Below are positions 61,301 through 64,000 of a DNA stretch of 64,000 bases, one piece after another. The DNA is from Amyelois transitella. Its lineage: Eukaryota > Arthropoda > Insecta > Lepidoptera > Pyralidae. Position 1 is the stretch's first letter. Every line of letters starts with the position of its first letter. Location: NCBI RefSeq assembly GCF_032362555.1, contig NC_083505.1:645001-709000 (forward strand), read 5' to 3'. The notes beneath the pieces are model-generated. The model was not told the origin of the DNA and did no database searches. It worked only from the letters and a program-made list of their open reading frames with translations. Made by a program: the position numbers and the translations under genes.

Positions 61301-62267
61301 AGAAAAGATTAAGAAAATTGTTGATAATTGCGTTGAGTGCATAATTGTATCTCATAAAAAGGGCAAAAAAGAAGGTTTGCTTAATCCGATTGATAAGGGT
61401 AGTGTTCCATTGTCGACCTATCACATAGATCACTTAGGACCGCTTACATCAACAAATAAAAATTACAAGTACATACTTACAGTAGTTGACGCGTTTACCA
61501 AATTTACTTGGATTTACCCTGTGAAGACTTTAACATCAGAAGAGACTATTAACAAACTGACTTTACAACAACAAGTTTTTGGATCACCCGAACGTATAAT
61601 AACGGACCGAAACGCTGCATTCACTTCAAATGATTTTAAAGATTATTGTAAGAATGAGAACATTACACATTATTTAATTACGACTGGTCAGCCAAGAGGA
61701 AACGGACAAGTAGAGAGGGTACATCAGATAATTATAAACGTACTTGCTAAACTAAGCGCCGATGATCCTACGAAATGGTACCGTCGTGTATCAAATGTAC
61801 AGCGTTGTTTGAACGGAACTTATCAACGTAGCATTGGAATGACGCCGTTTGAATTGATGTTCGGAGTAAAGATGAGAGATAAAGATGATGGAATATTAAA
61901 ATTAATTGAAGAAGAAATTATTCAAGAAGTAAACGACAAGAGGCAAGAATTAAGGGAGAAAGCTAAAGAGTCTATAAGAAAAATACAAGAAGAGAATGTG
62001 AAGTACTACAATCGGAAGAGAAAAGAGGCTTTTTCTTATGATATTGGAGATTTAGTAGCGATCAAGAAGACACAGTTCTCACAAGGGAGTAAACTGTACC
62101 CTAAGTTTCTAGGACCCTACGAAGTCACCGAAAAGAAACGTAACGACAGATACGTACTAAAGAAAATAGGAACAGCGGAAGGCCCTATTAAGACGACTAG
62201 TTCTGCAGATAACATGAAGCCTTGGGTCTCCTCGGAAGATAGTATTTCATCTGGGACAGATGAATAG
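58392..62267 (+). CDS. gag-pol polyprotein of the LTR retrotransposon, 1291 aa, intact
   Basis: One uninterrupted frame carries all functions for reverse transcription and integration. Approximate residues from the ATG at 58392: Gag capsid-like 40-220; two CCHC zinc knuckles 240-273 (CYNCGDLNHQSSAC and CFRCNEFGHKGPDC); aspartic protease with DTG at 307; reverse transcriptase 465-660 with the first Asp near 547 (SLDLKNGF) and YLDD at 611; RNase H near 760 (TDASADGYGAVL); integrase zinc motif H-x3-H...C-x2-C from about 945; and a D-D-35-E triad at about 1013, 1072 and 1108. Domain order PR-RT-RH-IN places it in Ty3/gypsy. Gag and pol are fused without a frameshift. There is no envelope gene. 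A second ATG at 58467 (MPPKKNTQ) is an alternative start. No chromodomain was recognised at the C-terminus. Confidence 0.96.
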   Translation: MSAKKISYCTAQRRLSFKTNKIATKMPPKKNTQDSDVEDVEDVEVQISFRDLEKSMNTFTGDDTYPVNEFIEEFEDVADLMKWTNVEKLIYAKRLLGGTAKLFLRSMGRIKDYSGLKKALKEEFGPKLNSATIHKRLSTRKMKNDETYQQYFLTMKEIALHGKVEDVALMEYVIDGIRDTESNKAILYGASDLKEFRKKLDIYSEFRKKMSSRSNYVSPSTSVQSGSRKKNDAAPLKKRCYNCGDLNHQSSACTKGIKCFRCNEFGHKGPDCPNQVKKTLNILKNDKIEAPFKLVKINSTPMISLVDTGSDVNLITETGFEDIKRKITDYKDMKICLTGIAEKEMFTEGIFTAKVEIDDGFSDMTFYVVKDNAIPVRLIIGNPILKEFEVKFTKDGIEMEKIMHLTLLIEKNDNTEEFTMEDSQYTAEIKKMIKDYNPKEDTKKSNVTLKIILTDETPIYQSPRRLSPLETDIVRKQINEWLDKEIIRPSKSDFACAIVLANKKDGTKRICMDYRGINKKIIRERFPLPLIDDQIDKLKEAIIFTSLDLKNGFNHVDVDVDSRKYTSFVTPQGQFEFIKMPFGLCTAPSVFQRYINDVFHDYITDGTVLSYLDDLIIPAKTEEESLAKTKKIFKRAEEFGLIFNWKKCHFMKKEIEYLGYIICNNEVRPSKEKIKAVANFEKPTNIKAVQSFLGLTGYFRKFVQNYSLIAKPMTDLLKKGVVFNFDEICEQAFIRLKNSLTNSPVLRIYNPALYTEVHTDASADGYGAVLLQKNPIDDQLHPVHFMSKKTTPAEKKYHSYYLEILAIVEAIKKFRVYLQGIHFKIVTDCSALTMTLQKKDLPPRVARWALLLEEYDYEIEHRSGSRMKHADALSRYPVCLVLSETTARIKKAQNEDEHVRLIKKILETEDYKDYVVQNEILYKWKDGNKIIVIPKKMQWEIIRKNHEKGHFGIVKTEELIEREYYIENLREKIKKIVDNCVECIIVSHKKGKKEGLLNPIDKGSVPLSTYHIDHLGPLTSTNKNYKYILTVVDAFTKFTWIYPVKTLTSEETINKLTLQQQVFGSPERIITDRNAAFTSNDFKDYCKNENITHYLITTGQPRGNGQVERVHQIIINVLAKLSADDPTKWYRRVSNVQRCLNGTYQRSIGMTPFELMFGVKMRDKDDGILKLIEEEIIQEVNDKRQELREKAKESIRKIQEENVKYYNRKRKEAFSYDIGDLVAIKKTQFSQGSKLYPKFLGPYEVTEKKRNDRYVLKKIGTAEGPIKTTSSADNMKPWVSSEDSISSGTDE

Positions 62268-62279
62268 TCAGGACAGCCG

Positions 62280-62480
62280 TGTGGGTTGTGAACGTTTTTT
62301 TATTTAAGTTATTCGTTATTTTTAGTTATTGCTAGCACTGGCAACTTTATTTTAGAAGGAAAAATGACGTGAGATGTCAAAGGGTGTCAATAAGAAATGG
62401 AAGTTTGTAAGAGGTATTAGTCTATTATAAAAACCGAAATAAGATATTTGTTTTACTTAATCTAACTGAGTAATCCCACA
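62280..62480 (+). repeat. 3' LTR
   Basis: 201 bp, identical by eye to the 5' LTR, beginning 12 nt after the gag-pol stop. No convincing polypurine tract is visible just before it. Confidence 0.95.
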
Positions 62481-62482
62481 TA

Positions 62483-62721
62483 TATATATCTTTTGTGGGG
62501 AAGACAGAGCCAACAGTCTAGAAAAATCTGATAGGCCACTTTGAGCTGTTAAGCTTAATGATAGTATTGAGATCAAATAGTGACAGGTTGCTAGCCCTTC
62601 GCCTCGCAAGAAGAATCCCAAGTTTATAAGCCTATCCTTGAGTCGCCTTTTACGACATCCATGGGAACGAGATGATGTGGTCCTATTCTTTCTAATATCG
62701 GTGCCGGGAACCTCAGGGCAC
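62483..62721 (-). repeat. Family A repeat interrupted by the LTR element
   Basis: This reverse copy begins TATATATCTTTTGTGGGG right after the 3' LTR and ends GGTGCCGGGAACCTCAGGGC. Confidence 0.8.
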
Positions 62722-63264
62722 ATTGGCTTTACCCTCTCAATGTCTGAAATAAGATATTCAAAAACTTATTCCAATAATACTCGTGTTTGACATGGGCGCG
62801 TATTTGGAGTGGTAGTAATCGTAGTTTCATTCACTCTCTCAGTGAACGAATGAGTCATCACTCTGTCTCTCAGTCCTCAACTTGACCCCAAAGACCCCAT
62901 GTTTGGTATTGCCAGTTACAACATAGCATAAAAGAAGTTTTTCGCTCAAATTCAGTAAGGAACTGTAATTTTTCCAAGTTTGATAATCATAATTGTCGAC
63001 GAGTAATTATAAGGGTACCTATATAATGTTGTGCTATTAAACAGCATATACTTGTCTCATAATTGAATGAACTTCTTTCGAGGAAAGAACTAGGTGTCTT
63101 GGCTTAAATTGCTCATGGAAAGCGCTAAGACTAAATGCGTCACTAAGATCGTGACATCACATAAAATCAGACTTTCAAAAAATATTTTTTTTTTAATAAT
63201 TTGAATTTCGTTCGAACTTGATTATTTTTTTTACGATAGCAACACCACGGCGTGGGTGTTTCAG
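62722..63264. other. AT-rich upstream region of the right-edge gene
   Basis: No gene or clear repeat was seen. GGTGTTTCAG at 63255-63264 looks like a splice acceptor, so part may be an intron in the 5' leader. Confidence 0.4.
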
Positions 63265-63266
63265 GC

Positions 63267-63332
63267 ATGCGCGGTGGTGTCGGCGGGTCGATACCCCCCA
63301 GGCCTTCAGTCCGCGCCGCGCCGGGCCCCTAG
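63267..63332 (+). promoter_or_regulatory. Upstream ORF, 21 codons
   Basis: ATG at 63267 opens MRGGVGGSIPP and stops at TAG (63330-63332), 18 nt before the main ATG at 63351. It could dampen translation of the main frame if it is in the mRNA. Confidence 0.4.
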
Positions 63333-63350
63333 CAGCCCGCGCCGCCCGCC

Positions 63351-63432
63351 ATGAGGGCGCGCGCGTTTCTATACTTGCTTACCGCGGTGCTAGCTACTTC
63401 TAACTACAGCCATGCAGAGAAAAGCAAATTCT
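63351..63432 (+). CDS. First coding exon of a secreted or membrane protein (rest off window)
   Basis: The exon encodes MRARAFLYLLTAVLATSNYS then HAEKSKF, followed by a donor (TTCT then GTAAGTTT) in phase 1. Residues 1-21 form a signal peptide: basic N-terminus, hydrophobic core FLYLLTAVLA, and a likely cleavage after the SNYSHA region. GC-rich leader sequence precedes it, as for other true first exons here. The gene cannot be named from 27 residues. Nothing exon-like was recognised from 63433 to 64000, so the next exon lies beyond the edge. Confidence 0.6.
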
Positions 63433-64000
63433 GTAAGTTTTTTTTTATCTTTTACTTGTTAATTTAACTTTATTTCAGACCTCTTCAACAGAAATTTCAT
63501 ATATTTCAAAGGGAACGTCTAAAACTAAACGCTTTGATTTATCGCCTGCTGTAACATTGAAAGTTAAACTAATATTGTCTCTGTTATTTATAGCGTTATC
63601 TACTATGACTTCTGCAACATTAACAATAGTATAATATCAAATGTTTTCACATACTTTTCACATTTAGATGCCGGTCGCACTGTCGCGCCCTCTACAAGAA
63701 GCTCTAAGTTGGCGCGTTTTAGCATCGTATATATGTTTTCATTGGGTACCAACGCTCGTTCGTACTGATGGAGTATCGTAATCGATTTTTAAGCCTTAAT
63801 AGTATTTTACACAAATGGTTTCCAAGGCTTCTTTTGATATAGTTTCTTGACATATGTCGTTTGAATTTGGGGCTTGAGCGTTGTATGAAATTGCTTGTCG
63901 TAATAAGTAGGAAATGGGTCACAGAGACAATAGTAGGAATAGAGTAGATGTGTGTGCGCGGTGTAATTTCGTATTCAATTCATTGCGTCCTAGTTTTCAG

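Larger units (their letters stand above)
57814..62480 (+). mobile_element. Full-length Ty3/gypsy-type LTR retrotransposon, 4667 bp
   Basis: The LTRs at 57814-58014 and 62280-62480 are each 201 bp, start TGTGGG and end CCCACA, and look identical base for base. The primer site TGGGGGCTCGTCCGGGAT (58022-58039) matches the tRNA-Pro 3' end. There is one long gag-pol frame and no envelope frame. TA-rich flanks allow a 4-bp TATA duplication. It sits in the tail of a reverse family A repeat that resumes at 62483. By sequence it is a young and possibly active copy. Confidence 0.97.

Noticed and set aside
57814..62480. Endogenous enveloped retrovirus
   Set aside because: There is no envelope frame: gag-pol ends 12 nt before the 3' LTR. 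It is a plain LTR retrotransposon.

Overview
The window is nuclear DNA from an insect, most likely a moth or butterfly. The basis is intron-rich genes with insect-type orthologues, GC-rich exons in AT-rich surroundings, and very dense short interspersed repeats of the kind common in lepidopteran genomes, including RTE-like tails ending in CGCGGGCACAGCTAGT and elements with (TATG)n tails. The species cannot be named from sequence alone.

Layout. 1-7329 (minus strand): 5' two-thirds of a COG4 gene (Golgi tethering complex); eight exons are visible and the 3' part lies off the left edge. Its introns hold a 36-bp minisatellite and a nested 70-codon ORF. 7330-10526: divergent upstream region. 10527-21367 (plus): a complete 11-exon, 587-residue gene for diablo/KLHL20, a BTB-BACK-Kelch substrate adaptor for Cullin-3. 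It carries two remarkable internal duplications: a 171-bp, nine-copy array made from one kelch-blade exon, and a triplicated exon with a phase-compatible extra blade. 21920-29164 (minus): a complete 10-exon, 546-residue thioredoxin-domain protein of the TXNDC3/TXNDC6 (NME8/NME9) type, convergent with diablo. 29165-45018: about 16 kb with no gene I can support, mostly repeats, including a foldback element related to one at 4.7 kb. 45019-57149 (minus): a four-exon gene reconstructed here for an unrecognised 387-residue acidic coiled-coil protein. 57814-62480: a full-length Ty3/gypsy-type LTR retrotransposon with two identical 201-bp LTRs, a tRNA-Pro-type primer site and one intact 1291-codon gag-pol frame. 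63351-63432 (plus): a first coding exon with a signal peptide; the rest of that gene lies beyond the right edge.

The genes do not form a pathway and are typical unlinked housekeeping or tissue genes. I found no CRISPR, operon or defence system. The most novel content is structural: the kelch exon array, the duplicated in-frame cassette exon, several perfect hairpins, and arm covariation between two foldback elements. All intron-exon structures were inferred by eye from splice sites, phase and family similarity.
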